Origin: Agromyces protaetiae
GTDB taxonomy: Bacteria > Actinomycetota > Actinomycetes > Actinomycetales > Microbacteriaceae
Length of the DNA: 64,000 bases
Assembly (NCBI RefSeq): GCF_030866785.1
Contig: NZ_CP133018.1
Coordinates: 3,286,001-3,350,000, forward strand
Direction of reading: 5' to 3'
Shown: in pieces, positions 7,539 through 15,779 of the stretch
Layout of the letters: the number at the start of each line of letters is the position of its first letter
Numbering within the stretch: the first letter of the stretch is position 1
The notes under the pieces: model-generated
What the model saw: the letters and a program-made list of their open reading frames with translations, nothing else
Told to the model about the DNA's origin: nothing
The model's database searches: none
Position numbers and translations under genes: made by a program

Positions 7539-7937
7539 ATCTTTCCACACCCGGCGAGCACCGCAGCGGAGCAGATCAATGAGCGGCGGCGGGTGGCGGA
7601 TTGCAGGGAGAGAGGTGATGGATTGGAGGAAGAGAGGCAGTGGATTGGAGGGAGAAGTGAGGGGCTGGGCACGGTGGAGTTAATGAGGCTGGGCACGGTG
7701 GAGATGAGGAGGCCTGGCACAGGCGAGGCCGAGGAAACCTGGTGAAGGCGACCGAGGTGCAGGCGACCGAGGTGCAGGCGACCGAGGTGCAGGCGACCGA
7801 GGTGCAAATGCCAGAGAAGCGAAGCGAGAGGTACTGATGAAGCGAGCGGCCTGACGGCTGTGGCGGTCGTGGTGAAGCCCTCGAAGGCCGCGATCCAGCT
7901 CCCTCGACAGAGCGCAGGAGACCGGAGAGCCAGGAGG
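7539..7937. other. Gene-free stretch with purine-rich and minisatellite repeats
   Basis: No supported gene. It holds the nuclease promoter, purine-rich near-repeats (GGCTGGGCACGGTGGA appears twice between about 7660 and 7705) and the 15-bp minisatellite at 7746-7805. Open frames through it merely read the repeats. Confidence 0.6.
7746..7805. repeat. 15-bp tandem repeat, 4 exact copies
   Basis: The unit AGGCGACCGAGGTGC repeats four times without change. It lies downstream of the alkyltransferase stop and upstream of the HNH gene. There are no spacers, so it is a minisatellite rather than a CRISPR. Confidence 0.9.
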
Positions 7938-8450
7938 TTAGAAGAGACGGCGCTGCGCGACGACTGGGGCACCCTCGAGCTCGAGCAGCTGCAGTTTGCG
8001 TTCGAGGCCACCCGCATAGCCCGTGAGCGCGCCGTTCGCTCCGACGACGCGGTGGCACGGCACGACGATACTGATCGGATTCCTCCCGACCGCACCCCCC
8101 ACCCGGCGAGCGAGGTTGCGATCGCCGAGCTCGACCGCCAACGCACCGTACGTCGTGGTCTCTCCGTACGGGATCTCGCGCAACAGGTCCCAGACGGCAT
8201 GCTGGAACGGGTCGCCGACCGGCGCAATGGGCAGGTCGAACTCCCGTCGCCGGCCTTCGAGGAACTCTGCGAGCTGTGCCGCAAACGTCACGAAGAGGGA
8301 GTCGACAGAGGCATCCACGCCCGCACCGATCGAGCCCTCCACTGGGGGGTGCCAGTGCCCCGGAAAATACACGCCCGCCATCGCGTCACCGTCGCCCACG
8401 ACGAGCAATTCGCCGAGCGCGGTCGGTAGCGTGGCGTGGCGACGGCTCAT
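7938..8450 (-). CDS. ogt: Methylated-DNA--protein-cysteine methyltransferase (Ogt/MGMT)
   Basis: A 170-residue suicide DNA-repair protein that transfers an alkyl group from O6-alkylguanine to its own Cys. The signature PCHRVVGANGALTGYAGG carries the acceptor Cys. Upstream are the helix-turn-helix residues FQHAVWDLLREIPYGETTTYG and the Arg finger in NLARRVGGAVGRNP. The N-terminal RNase-H-like domain is complete (TALGELLVVGDGDAMAGVYF). Start ATG 8450 gives the usual family length. It lies near the SOS-boxed HNH gene but is separated from it by about 440 bp of repeats, so co-transcription is doubtful. Confidence 0.95.
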   Translation of the reverse strand: MSRRHATLPTALGELLVVGDGDAMAGVYFPGHWHPPVEGSIGAGVDASVDSLFVTFAAQLAEFLEGRRREFDLPIAPVGDPFQHAVWDLLREIPYGETTTYGALAVELGDRNLARRVGGAVGRNPISIVVPCHRVVGANGALTGYAGGLERKLQLLELEGAPVVAQRRLF

Positions 8451-8560
8451 GCCTCAATCTTTGCGCCTGCAGGTCGCGGCTGCGCCCACCTTTCCAGCGG
8501 AAATCAGACAGGTACGCGGACTCGGCTGGGTCTGATTGGAGGGATCCGCCTGAGGGCCCA

Positions 8561-8688
8561 GCCAAAGGTCGAGGCATCGCGCAGACGCAACAGGCACAGG
8601 CCCAAGCTACGCCTGACGGCACCAGCCAGAGGTCGAGGCGTCGCGCAGACGCAACAGGCAAACGCCCAAGCTGTGCCTGACGGCGTCG
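8561..8688. repeat. 64-bp imperfect tandem duplication
   Basis: Positions 8561-8624 and 8625-8688 share the order GGTCGAGGC, TCGCGCAGACGCAACAGGCA, GCCCAAGCT and GCCTGACGGC with about 85% identity. There is no gene here. It lies in the decayed region beside the alkyltransferase start and the surface-protein remnant. Confidence 0.85.
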
Positions 8689-8697
8689 GGCAGAGGC

Positions 8698-8728
8698 CCC
8701 CGCCGCCGCGGGGTGTGCGGCGGCGGGG
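8698..8728. terminator. GC-rich hairpin
   Basis: The arms CCCCGCCGCCGC (8698-8709) and GCGGCGGCGGGG (8717-8728) enclose a 7-nt loop. It has no T-tract but a very stable stem; a likely transcriptional end for the decayed minus-strand region. Confidence 0.5.
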
Positions 8729-8839
8729 ATCTGACCCGACGGTTCGGAGGGAGTCCGCCAGCTTGAGGGGCCGCCGCCGGCGTGCGGCCAACGCCAGGTT
8801 AACGGAGAGCGTCGTCCGATTTCTTTCATCGTGTGCCCC

Positions 8840-9174
8840 CAGTTCGGGTGGCGCGCCGCCCCGCTGGGCCGGTCGGGCAACCGAGGCGACGATCGCCACA
8901 GCGTCGGCCACCAGGAGCACGGCACCGATCCCGAGCCAGGCCGGCGGCTCGACGCCGGTCGACGCGATCAGCCTGGCGTCGCTTCGGCTCGACTTCGCCG
9001 GCCCGGAGGGCTCCGCCGGCGGCATGCGCATCGGCTCGACTTCGCCCGCCCGGAGGGCTCCGCCGGCGGCGTGCGCGTCGGCTCGCCCACGGGACCAACC
9101 TTGGAAATCTCGTTGATCGCGCCTGTCTCGGCCACCGGGAACCGGACCGAGGTCTGTACCGCGACCCCGATCAT
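8840..9174 (-). pseudogene. Remnant of a cell-wall-anchored surface protein gene (C-terminus only, frameshifted)
   Basis: The minus strand encodes first GVAVQTSVRFPVAETGAI then ISKVGPVGEPTRTP in one frame, and LIASTGVEPPAWLGIGAVLL plus VADAVAIVASVARPAQ in another. Both parts match the C-terminus of the intact protein at 12036-15428, which has TSVWFSVGEDGRIVEVSTTG, GPVADPPRTPTP and the anchor IAHTGVEASVW plus a membrane helix. The frame change coincides with a 47-bp tandem repeat (8985-9085); removing one unit puts both parts into one frame. The upstream bulk of the gene is missing because the response-regulator gene ends at 9221. A second ATG-initiated life as a short protein is possible but unlikely. 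Confidence 0.65.
8985..9085. repeat. 47-bp tandem duplication causing a frameshift
   Basis: The unit beginning CGGCTCGACTTCGCC starts at 8985 and 9032, and its first bases recur at 9079, so the period is 47 bp. Each copy encodes a P-P-A-E-P-S-G-x-A-K-S-S-R segment on the minus strand, in different frames because 47 is not a multiple of three. Confidence 0.88.
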
Positions 9175-9220
9175 TCCCCTTATAGGGAGTCAAGTCCCCA
9201 CTTCTCGTGGCCCGCGCTGA

Positions 9221-9829
9221 TCAGATCCAGCCCTGCTGCCAGGCGATCTCGGCGGCCTCGTGCCGCGAAGCGGCGTCGAGCTTCGTCATCGCGGACGACA
9301 GATAGTTGCGCACGGTTCCGGGTGCGAGGTGCATGCGTTCGGCGATCTGCTGCACGCTCATCGTCGAGCGGCTGTGCCGAAGCGCGTCCAGCTCACGGTC
9401 GGTCAGCGGGCAGCGCTCGGCGGTGAGCGCGGTCGCGGCGATCTCGGGGTCGATGTACCGGCGGCCGGCCGCGACATCGCGGATCACGTTCGCGAGGTCC
9501 TCAGCCGGGGTCGACTTCGGGACGAAACCCGACACCTTCGACGCGAGCGCGCGGCGCAGTACACCAGGGCGGGCATGACGGGTGACGATGACCACGCGGG
9601 TCGGCACCTCGGCCAAGATGCGGGACGCCGCCTCGAGGCCGTCGGCCTCCGGCATCTCCAGGTCGAGCAGACAGACGTCGGGGCTTGTCTCGAGCGCGAG
9701 CGATACCGCCTCCTCGCCGTTCGCGGCGCTCGCGACCACCTCGATGTCGGGCTCGAGGTTCAGCAGTGCGATCAGCGCACCGCGGATCAGATGCTCGTCG
9801 TCGGCGACGAGCAGGCGGATCGTGCTCAT
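9221..9829 (-). CDS. LuxR/NarL-family response regulator
   Basis: A 202-residue DesR-like regulator. The receiver domain (1-120) has the acidic pair in VADDEHLIRGAL, the phospho-acceptor Asp in VCLLDLEMPEADG, the Thr in VVIVTRHAR and the Lys in GFVPKS. The C-terminal HTH is LTDRELDALRH..MSVQQIAERMHLAPGTVRNYLSSAMTKL. Its ATG overlaps the TGA of a 32-codon mini-ORF, which in turn overlaps the stop of the histidine kinase, so all three are translationally coupled. It presumably controls membrane or export genes; the small exporter at 11349 is divergent from the kinase and is a candidate target. Confidence 0.93.
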   Translation of the reverse strand: MSTIRLLVADDEHLIRGALIALLNLEPDIEVVASAANGEEAVSLALETSPDVCLLDLEMPEADGLEAASRILAEVPTRVVIVTRHARPGVLRRALASKVSGFVPKSTPAEDLANVIRDVAAGRRYIDPEIAATALTAERCPLTDRELDALRHSRSTMSVQQIAERMHLAPGTVRNYLSSAMTKLDAASRHEAAEIAWQQGWI

Positions 9830-9924
9830 GCGTTCACCTGCCCTGCGCTCACTCGCTCTTCAACGACCACCGTCGCCGTGAGCTCGAATGTGCCGGCCGA
9901 GGCATCCGCAGATGTCCAGCTCAT
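9826..9924 (-). CDS. 32-codon mini-ORF: duplicated tail of the histidine kinase, coupled on both sides
   Basis: Starting at ATG 9924, which overlaps the kinase stop (ATGA), it reads MSWTSADASAGTFELTATVV then VEERVSAGQVNA and ends in a TGA that overlaps the regulator ATG (again ATGA). The kinase itself ends TSTDASAGIFELTATVPVEE then SVRVSAGQVNA, so this is a diverged copy of its last 29 residues with a 2-codon deletion. The period is 95 bp. It is most simply the leftover 3' end of a second kinase gene (or an old slippage duplication) now preserved as a coupling element. It may have no function as a peptide. Confidence 0.6.
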   Translation of the reverse strand: MSWTSADASAGTFELTATVVVEERVSAGQVNA

Positions 9925-11141
9925 GCGTTCACCTGCCCTGCGCTCACTCTCACGCTCTCCTCGACCGGCACCGTCGCCGTGAGCTCGAAGATGCCGGCCG
10001 AGGCATCCGTCGAGGTCTCGAGCCGCCCTCCCACGTCCGCGAGCCGCTCGCGAAGGCCCGCGAGGCCGCTGCCCGCCGCACGCGCGGCCGGGGCGACCGT
10101 CGACGCAGCGACACCGTCGTTCTCGATCGACAACACGCTGGCATCGTCGACCACGCGCAGCGTGATCGTCACGCGCGTGGCCTCGCTGTGCCGCAGGATG
10201 TTCGTCGTCGCCTCGCGCACCACCGACGCGAGCGCCGCGCGCACCGCGGCGTCCGCCGGCACCACGCCCACGCGCAACGCGCACGACGCCCCCGCAGCGG
10301 TGAGCACCTCGCGCGCGTTCTCGAGCTCGTCGTCGAGCGCAACCTGGCGGTAGCCGGCGACCAGCGAACGCGTCTCCTCGAGCGCCTGCTTCGCAATGAG
10401 CCGCGTCTCGTGGATGTGCTCGCGAGCCGCCGCCGGATCGACCTCGAGCAGGCGCTCCGCGAGCTCCGACTTCAGCGAGATCACCTGCAGATGATGCCCC
10501 TGGATGTCGTGCAGGTCCGACGCGAAGCGCAACCGCTCCTGCGTGACCGCGAGCTCGCCGGCCGTACGGCGGTGGCGTTCGAGGCGCACGACGATCTCCC
10601 ACCACCACAGGCTCGAGATGAGCATGAACGGCAGCAACGTGGAGTAGATCAGAAACATGATCGCGCCGCCGCGCGGCATCTCGTCGAGCGACCGGTCGAG
10701 CACGACCATCGGGAGCACGACGTGCGCGGCGAAGAGCGCCGCCCCCACGCCGAGCACGACCCAGCGCCACATCCGCGGCACGAGGCACGCGATGAGCGAC
10801 GCAGCCGCCCAGAGCGGCACCGCCGTCGCGAACTCGACACCGGGCACGAACAGGCCAAGCACCCATACGACGCCGGCCGACCCGACGAGCGCCGCCGTCC
10901 AGCCCGCGGCGGGCAGCCCACCCGCACGCCCCGCCCGCAGGAACCAGCAGTACCGGATCTGCACCGCCGCCGAGACCACCACCGCGACGATCAGCACCAT
11001 CGTGAACGGGTCGCGCGTCGCGAGGACGTCCTCGAGCAAGGTCAACGCGACGACCGCCTCGAAGAAGCCCACGAAGAACACGATCGAGGTGAGCGTGTAG
11101 TACCAGGTGGTCTGCACACTGCGGGCGTGCTCGGCAGGCAT
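9921..11141 (-). CDS. Sensor histidine kinase (HisKA_3 / NarL-type)
   Basis: A 406-residue membrane kinase. Residues about 10-175 contain five or six transmembrane segments (IVFFVGFFEAVVALTLL, MVLIVAVVVSAAVQIRY and others) with short loops, so the signal is probably sensed in the membrane, as in DesK. The phospho-acceptor His lies in FASDLHDIQGHHLQ, followed by a HATPase_c domain (VVREATTNILRHSEAT, IENDGVA, GSGLAGLRERLADVGG). I chose ATG 11141 because the first helix follows directly; the frame is open to 11258. It is operonic with the response regulator through a duplicated-tail mini-ORF. Confidence 0.9.
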   Translation of the reverse strand: MPAEHARSVQTTWYYTLTSIVFFVGFFEAVVALTLLEDVLATRDPFTMVLIVAVVVSAAVQIRYCWFLRAGRAGGLPAAGWTAALVGSAGVVWVLGLFVPGVEFATAVPLWAAASLIACLVPRMWRWVVLGVGAALFAAHVVLPMVVLDRSLDEMPRGGAIMFLIYSTLLPFMLISSLWWWEIVVRLERHRRTAGELAVTQERLRFASDLHDIQGHHLQVISLKSELAERLLEVDPAAAREHIHETRLIAKQALEETRSLVAGYRQVALDDELENAREVLTAAGASCALRVGVVPADAAVRAALASVVREATTNILRHSEATRVTITLRVVDDASVLSIENDGVAASTVAPAARAAGSGLAGLRERLADVGGRLETSTDASAGIFELTATVPVEESVRVSAGQVNA

Positions 11142-11348
11142 GCTTCCGAGCGTAGGGCAGTGACAAATGTCACGGCGCGAGATGCGATTCACGTCACAAA
11201 GAGGTGACGCCGCGACACTGCCGCGGCGGCCGCGGATCCGGTGGACTCGACACATCACCGAGGACGACCCACCGGCGGACTCGGCACCTCACCGATTGCG
11301 ACCCACCGGTCGCCGATCGGACCCGCACCACAACGTCAGGAGCACACC

Positions 11349-11906
11349 ATGAGCCTCATCGAAACCTTCCAGGACCTCGTCGCGCAGGTGCCCGAACTCG
11401 TGCAGCCCCTCATCGTCGCCGGTGCCGGCGCCATCCCCTTCATCGAGGGCGAAGGGGCCGTCTCGATCGGCATCCTCGGCGGGATCCACCCCGTGGTCGC
11501 CGCGATCGCGGCCATGATCGGTAACTTCGCGTGCGTCGCCGTGCTGGTGCTGATCAGCGCGGGCGCACGCCAGGCCGTCGTCACGCGACACCACGAGCGC
11601 GTGCAGGCGCGCGTGTCTGCGGCCGCCGCCGGACAGAGCCCGACCTCGGACGCCGGCGACATGGACCTCACCGACATCCCCGAGTCGCCCAGGAAGCAGA
11701 AGTTCCAGAAGGCACTCGTGAAGTACGGCGTGCCCGGCGTGAGCCTGCTCGGACCGCTGCTGCTGCCCACGCAGTTCACCGCGACCATGCTCGCCGCGGC
11801 CGGGGTCGGCAAGGCCCGCATCCTGATCTGGCAGGGCGTCGCGATCTTCCTCTGGACGACCGCGTTCGCGATCCTCATCAGCGGCGTGCTCTACGCGGTG
11901 CGCTGA
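11349..11906 (+). CDS. Small multidrug export-like membrane protein (PF06695 type)
   Basis: A 185-residue protein with AGGAG upstream of ATG 11349. It has hydrophobic segments at about 15-40 (VAGAGAIPFIEGEGAVSIG), 45-75, 130-155 and 158-182, and a hydrophilic loop in the middle. The P-F-I-E-G-E-G-A motif and the VPGVSLLGPLLLPTQFTATM segment match the family called small multidrug efflux/export protein; actual drug export by this family is poorly established. It is divergent from the kinase-regulator operon, across about 200 bp, and might be its target. A five-copy 15-bp repeat and a bidirectional terminator follow. Confidence 0.7.
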   Translation: MSLIETFQDLVAQVPELVQPLIVAGAGAIPFIEGEGAVSIGILGGIHPVVAAIAAMIGNFACVAVLVLISAGARQAVVTRHHERVQARVSAAAAGQSPTSDAGDMDLTDIPESPRKQKFQKALVKYGVPGVSLLGPLLLPTQFTATMLAAAGVGKARILIWQGVAIFLWTTAFAILISGVLYAVR

Positions 11907-11912
11907 GCGACG

Positions 11913-11987
11913 CTGTAGGACCAAACACTGTAGGACCAAACACTGTACGACCAGACACTGCACGACCAGACACTGCACGACCAGACA
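11913..11987. repeat. 15-bp tandem repeat, 5 copies
   Basis: The unit CTGTAGGACCAAACA occurs twice, then drifts to CTGTACGACCAGACA and CTGCACGACCAGACA (twice). It starts 6 bp after the exporter stop codon. The ordered change from one end to the other suggests stepwise expansion. Confidence 0.9.
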
Positions 11988-11992
11988 CGACG

Positions 11993-12018
11993 ACGCCCGG
12001 CCGGGATCGGCCGGGCGT
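11993..12018. terminator. Bidirectional terminator between convergent genes
   Basis: The 10-bp arms ACGCCCGGCC and GGCCGGGCGT enclose a 6-nt loop (GGGATC). It lies between the stops of the exporter (11906, plus) and the surface protein (12036, minus) and can fold on both strands. Confidence 0.8.
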
Positions 12019-12035
12019 TGTCGCGTCTGCTGACG

Positions 12036-15000
12036 TCAGCGGGCGGTGCGGCGGCGGACGGCGAGCGCGAGGCCGGCGAGACCGGCCAGCACGAGCGCGA
12101 GGGCTGCCACGAGCCAGACGGATGCCTCGACGCCGGTGTGTGCGATCGTGCCGCCGTCCTGCGCCGCGGGCGCCGCGGGTGCCGCGGGTGCGGGCGACGG
12201 TGTGGGCGTGCGCGGCGGATCGGCCACCGGGCCGGTCGTGGAGACCTCGACGATGCGGCCGTCTTCGCCCACCGAGAACCAGACCGACGTCGACACGTCG
12301 ACGCCGTCGGCACCGGTCGCGGAGAAGCGCAGCTCGTGCGCGCCGAACGGCACGGTCGCGAGTGTCGCCGAAGCGGCGACGGCTCCCTCGGCGGATGCCT
12401 CGCCCGCCGCGATCTCGGTCGGCTCCGAGTACAGCACGACCGACCAGCCTGAGGACGGCGCGAGGCCCGAGGCATCCGCCCCGATCTCGATGCCGGATGC
12501 CTCGTCACCGGGCTCGCCCGGGAAGGTGAGCGTCAGCTCGGGCTGCGCGACGACCAAGTCGAACGCGCGCGGTGCGACGTCACCCGTCGCGTTACGCGCG
12601 GTGAGCTCGAACGCGAACTCGCCGGCCTCGGTCGGGGTGCCGGCCAGCGCCCAGCCGGTGTCGGTCTGTGCCAGGTCGATGCCGGCGGGCAGGGCGCCGC
12701 CCGTGAGCTCGAAGCTCACCGCGTTCGCCGCCTCGAGCGGCAGCTCGGCGGCGACGTTGCGGTTCACCGTCGGGAAGGACTCGGTGACCCACGCCACGAA
12801 CGCGGCCGAGACCTCGCCCGTGAACCGCTGCTCGACCTGCACGTCGCCGTTCGTCGCCGAGATCGTCACGTCGTACGCACCGAACGCCGAAGGCGTGCCG
12901 ACGACGACCCCGTCGTCGAGGATGAGCCCGGCCGGCAGCTCGCCGTCGGTCACCGTGAAGCCCGTGGCATCCGTCGCGTCCAGCCGGATCGAGAACGGCA
13001 GGCCCTCGCGGAGCCCGCCGAACTCGGTGGTCTGCCACTCCGGCTCGTCGCGCACCTCGACCGTGAGCTCCTGCGTGTGCTCGGCGACGCCGTTCCACAT
13101 GGTCACGGTGACCGTGGTCGTGCCCGCGTCGAGGGCGACGAACTCGATGCCCCCGCCCGCCGCGAGGTTCGCCTCGAGGATGTCGTCGTCCGCGGCCGCC
13201 ACGCCGCGGACCTCGCCGTGCTCGACCGTCTCCGGGATCAGCAGTCCATTGCCCGCGGTCATGAGGAAGGAGCTCTCGCCCGTCCAGACCGGCACGTCGC
13301 GCACGTCGATCGTGAACGTGCGGGTGCTGCCCTCGCCGTCGGCGTTCGCCGCGCGGATGCTCGACTCGAAGCGACCGGCCTCGGTCACCGTGCCGTGCAC
13401 GCGGCCGTCCTCGTCGAGGGTGAGCCCAGTCGGCAGCGCGCCCGACTCCAGCGTGAAGCGTACCGCGTAGTCCGCGTCGAACGCGTCGTCGATGACCAGG
13501 CCGACCTCGAGCAGACCGAAGAACTCGGTGACCCACTCGACCGAACCGTCGGCGACCGTGCCCGTGAAGCGCTGCTCGACCCAGATGAGGCCGTTCGTCG
13601 CGCCGATCGTGACGTCATAGGGACCGTGCGCGGTCGGGGTGCCGGCGATGACGCGGTCGTCGAAGGTGAGGCCGGCCGGCAGCTCGCCCTCGGTGATCCT
13701 GAAGCCCGTCGTGGCTGACGCGCTGAGCTCGAGCTCGTAGGCCTCGCCGACGCGTGGCTCGCCGAGCGAAGTGGTGCGCCAGGCGGGCTCAAAACGCGCG
13801 TCGAACGAGAAGGTCCGATACGGCCCGAAGCCATCGGCGTTCTGCGCCTGCACCATGATGGAACCCGATGCGCCGATGAGCGTGCCGTGGAGACGACCGT
13901 CCGGATCGAGCGTGAGGCCGAACGGGAGCACCCCTGCCGCGATGAATCGCTCAGCGTTGGTGGCCTCGAATTGCAGATCCACCGGATGACCGACGGTGAA
14001 CGGGCCGATCTGCCGCGTGACCCACTCCACCGCACCCGCAGCGACCCGGCCCGTGAACCGCTGGGCCGTCTCGGCGCCGGCGTGGCTCGCCGTGATCTCG
14101 ACGTCGTAGGGGCCGTACTCGGTCGGCGTGCCGGTGACGGTGTCGCCCTCGAGGGTGACGCCGGCCGGCAGCGCGCCCGCGGTCACGCGGTAGCCCGTGG
14201 CATCCGATGCCTGCAGGGTCGTGCTGGACGCCGTGCCGACCTGTAGCGCCTCGAGCGAGGTGGTCTGCCAGACCGGCGCGGCCGGGTGCACGACGAAGTT
14301 GAAGTCGCGGTAGGTGCCGGCGCCGCCGTTGGCGACAATGATCCGCGTCAGGAACGTGCCGGTCTCGGTCGGTGTACCAGCGATCCGGCCGTCGCGATGG
14401 AGTGCCAGGCCGGTCGGCAGCGAGGCCTGGGCGATGAATCCGTTCTGGTAACGCGCCTCGAGCTGGAACTCGTACGGCACGCCGATCGTCGCCGCGGGCA
14501 CCCGTTCGGTGATCCACCGCGGGATGGGCGGAAAGACCGTGCCGCTGAACGTGTGGTTGGTGGCGCCGCCGTCGCCGTTCGCGCCCATCGTGAACTCGTA
14601 CCGGTACGAGCCGTTGTCACTCCGGATCTCAGGCGTGCCCGAAATCACGTTGCCGCTCAGCGTCAATCCCGGTGGCAGCTCGCCCCCCGCCACGTAATAG
14701 GCCATGGCGTCAGAGGCACGCAGGCCGAGGCTGAACGGCTGACCCGACCGCACCTCGCCGAGGCTCGTGGTCTGCCACACGGGCGCCGGGGTCGGCGGGG
14801 CGATGTGGAGCGTGAACACGCGGTCGGCGCTGCCGGCCAGGTTGGTGGCGCGCACCGTGAACGTGAACGAGCCGCTGACCGACAGCGTTCCACTGAGCTT
14901 GCCTGCTGAGGACAGCGAGATTCCTGCCGGGGTCGCGCCCGCGACGACTGAGAACGTGTCGGCGAACGGGGAGACCCCGAGGTCCACGTCGTACGAAAGC

Positions 15001-15428
15001 CCGGAGGTGGCAGCCGGCACGGACGCGGTCTGCCAGACCGGCGTGTCGTGCACGCGCACGTCGACGGTGTACGTGCGCCAAACGGGCATCGGGGGGCTCG
15101 ACTCGGCGAGGAACACGAGCGTGAACAGGCCCGCCTCGGTCGGCGTGCCGACGAGCGCGAAATCCGGAGATGGGCTCTCGACCTGGAGGCCCGCCGGGAG
15201 CCGAGTGGAGGGGTCGATGCCGTATGCCCGCACGTCGGCGCGATCGACGACGACGACGCGGCCCCCATCCTGACCGATCACGTAGTCGATCGAGCTGAGC
15301 GCCTCAGGCTCGGCGTGCGCCGGTGCGATCGGGGTGAGCACGAGAGCGGTCACCGCGAGCAGCAGCGCGACGAGCGCGGCGATCGGGCGGTTCAGACGGC
15401 GGAGGGGTGCGGGCGCGGAGGGGTGCAT
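12036..15428 (-). CDS. Large Ig-repeat (He_PIG-like) surface protein with IAHTG cell-wall anchor
   Basis: A 1130-residue secreted protein. Residues 1-40 are a signal peptide (basic start, IAALVALLLAVTALVLTP, APAHA cleavage region). The body is about ten repeats of putative Ig-fold units carrying LPAGLTLS..VISGTPTEAG and W.T.SLG..RVG boundaries, typical of He_PIG/cadherin-like domains. A Pro/Ala-rich stretch then leads to IAHTG, a hydrophobic helix (VWLVAALALVLAGLAGLALA) and the basic tail RRRTAR, a sorting signal close to the LAxTG pattern used by class E sortases. ATG 15428 has AAGGAC 11 nt upstream. It is presumably an adhesin or structural wall protein; no catalytic domain is seen. A decayed relative of its C-terminus lies at 8840-9174. 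Confidence 0.88.
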   Translation of the reverse strand: MHPSAPAPLRRLNRPIAALVALLLAVTALVLTPIAPAHAEPEALSSIDYVIGQDGGRVVVVDRADVRAYGIDPSTRLPAGLQVESPSPDFALVGTPTEAGLFTLVFLAESSPPMPVWRTYTVDVRVHDTPVWQTASVPAATSGLSYDVDLGVSPFADTFSVVAGATPAGISLSSAGKLSGTLSVSGSFTFTVRATNLAGSADRVFTLHIAPPTPAPVWQTTSLGEVRSGQPFSLGLRASDAMAYYVAGGELPPGLTLSGNVISGTPEIRSDNGSYRYEFTMGANGDGGATNHTFSGTVFPPIPRWITERVPAATIGVPYEFQLEARYQNGFIAQASLPTGLALHRDGRIAGTPTETGTFLTRIIVANGGAGTYRDFNFVVHPAAPVWQTTSLEALQVGTASSTTLQASDATGYRVTAGALPAGVTLEGDTVTGTPTEYGPYDVEITASHAGAETAQRFTGRVAAGAVEWVTRQIGPFTVGHPVDLQFEATNAERFIAAGVLPFGLTLDPDGRLHGTLIGASGSIMVQAQNADGFGPYRTFSFDARFEPAWRTTSLGEPRVGEAYELELSASATTGFRITEGELPAGLTFDDRVIAGTPTAHGPYDVTIGATNGLIWVEQRFTGTVADGSVEWVTEFFGLLEVGLVIDDAFDADYAVRFTLESGALPTGLTLDEDGRVHGTVTEAGRFESSIRAANADGEGSTRTFTIDVRDVPVWTGESSFLMTAGNGLLIPETVEHGEVRGVAAADDDILEANLAAGGGIEFVALDAGTTTVTVTMWNGVAEHTQELTVEVRDEPEWQTTEFGGLREGLPFSIRLDATDATGFTVTDGELPAGLILDDGVVVGTPSAFGAYDVTISATNGDVQVEQRFTGEVSAAFVAWVTESFPTVNRNVAAELPLEAANAVSFELTGGALPAGIDLAQTDTGWALAGTPTEAGEFAFELTARNATGDVAPRAFDLVVAQPELTLTFPGEPGDEASGIEIGADASGLAPSSGWSVVLYSEPTEIAAGEASAEGAVAASATLATVPFGAHELRFSATGADGVDVSTSVWFSVGEDGRIVEVSTTGPVADPPRTPTPSPAPAAPAAPAAQDGGTIAHTGVEASVWLVAALALVLAGLAGLALAVRRRTAR

Positions 15429-15779
15429 GCGGGCAGGGCGTCCTTGCGTCGGGGCCGCGTGTAGGGGGTGCGGCTCAGGGTAAGGATATGGGAGAAATGC
15501 GTCCGGTTGGTAAGGGTGGGGTGGTGGCAGCCCGGGCGGATGTCTCGGGCGGAAGTGCGCGATCGATCACCTGGTCCGCGAGGGCGATCAGAGGTTTGCA
15601 CGTTTCCAAGAAGCGCCCGGCCCCGTCCGGGCGACGAATCGAGCCCGAATTCGCGTGAGACCTCCACATACGGTGTCCACATCGCGCGGCGTACGTTCTC
15701 CCGTACTTCGGCAGGAGTACGTTCGAACGTACAGCCCGACCCTGGCTCGACCGAGAACCGTATGCCCCCAAGGAGCCCC
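15429..15779. other. 351-bp intergenic region with a strong dyad
   Basis: No supported gene; it holds divergent promoters for the surface protein and the NUDIX gene. Besides the 16-bp palindrome at 15717-15732, the octamer GTACGTTC also occurs at 15691-15698. GGATGTCTC, a variant of the abundant word, occurs at about 15539. Confidence 0.5.
15717..15732. promoter_or_regulatory. Perfect 16-bp palindrome GTACGTTCGAACGTAC
   Basis: The sequence is a perfect dyad 48 bp upstream of the NUDIX start, and its half GTACGTTC recurs at 15691. The arrangement of one full and one half site is typical of a repressor operator. It is not a LexA box, because the GTTC and GAAC halves face the other way. The cognate protein is unknown. 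Confidence 0.55.

Noticed and set aside
7517..8284. Minus-strand frame of 255 codons over the alkyltransferase and repeat
   Set aside because: It overlaps the real alkyltransferase in another frame and then reads the 15-bp minisatellite as a repeated LHLGR peptide.
8451..9220. Insertion sequence or transposon remnant
   Set aside because: No transposase fragment, terminal inverted repeats or target duplication seen; the sequence resolves into tandem duplications and a surface-protein tail.
15717..15732. LexA box upstream of the NUDIX gene
   Set aside because: The half sites are in the order GTTC-GAAC with no spacer, opposite to the GAAC-N4-GTTC order of SOS boxes.
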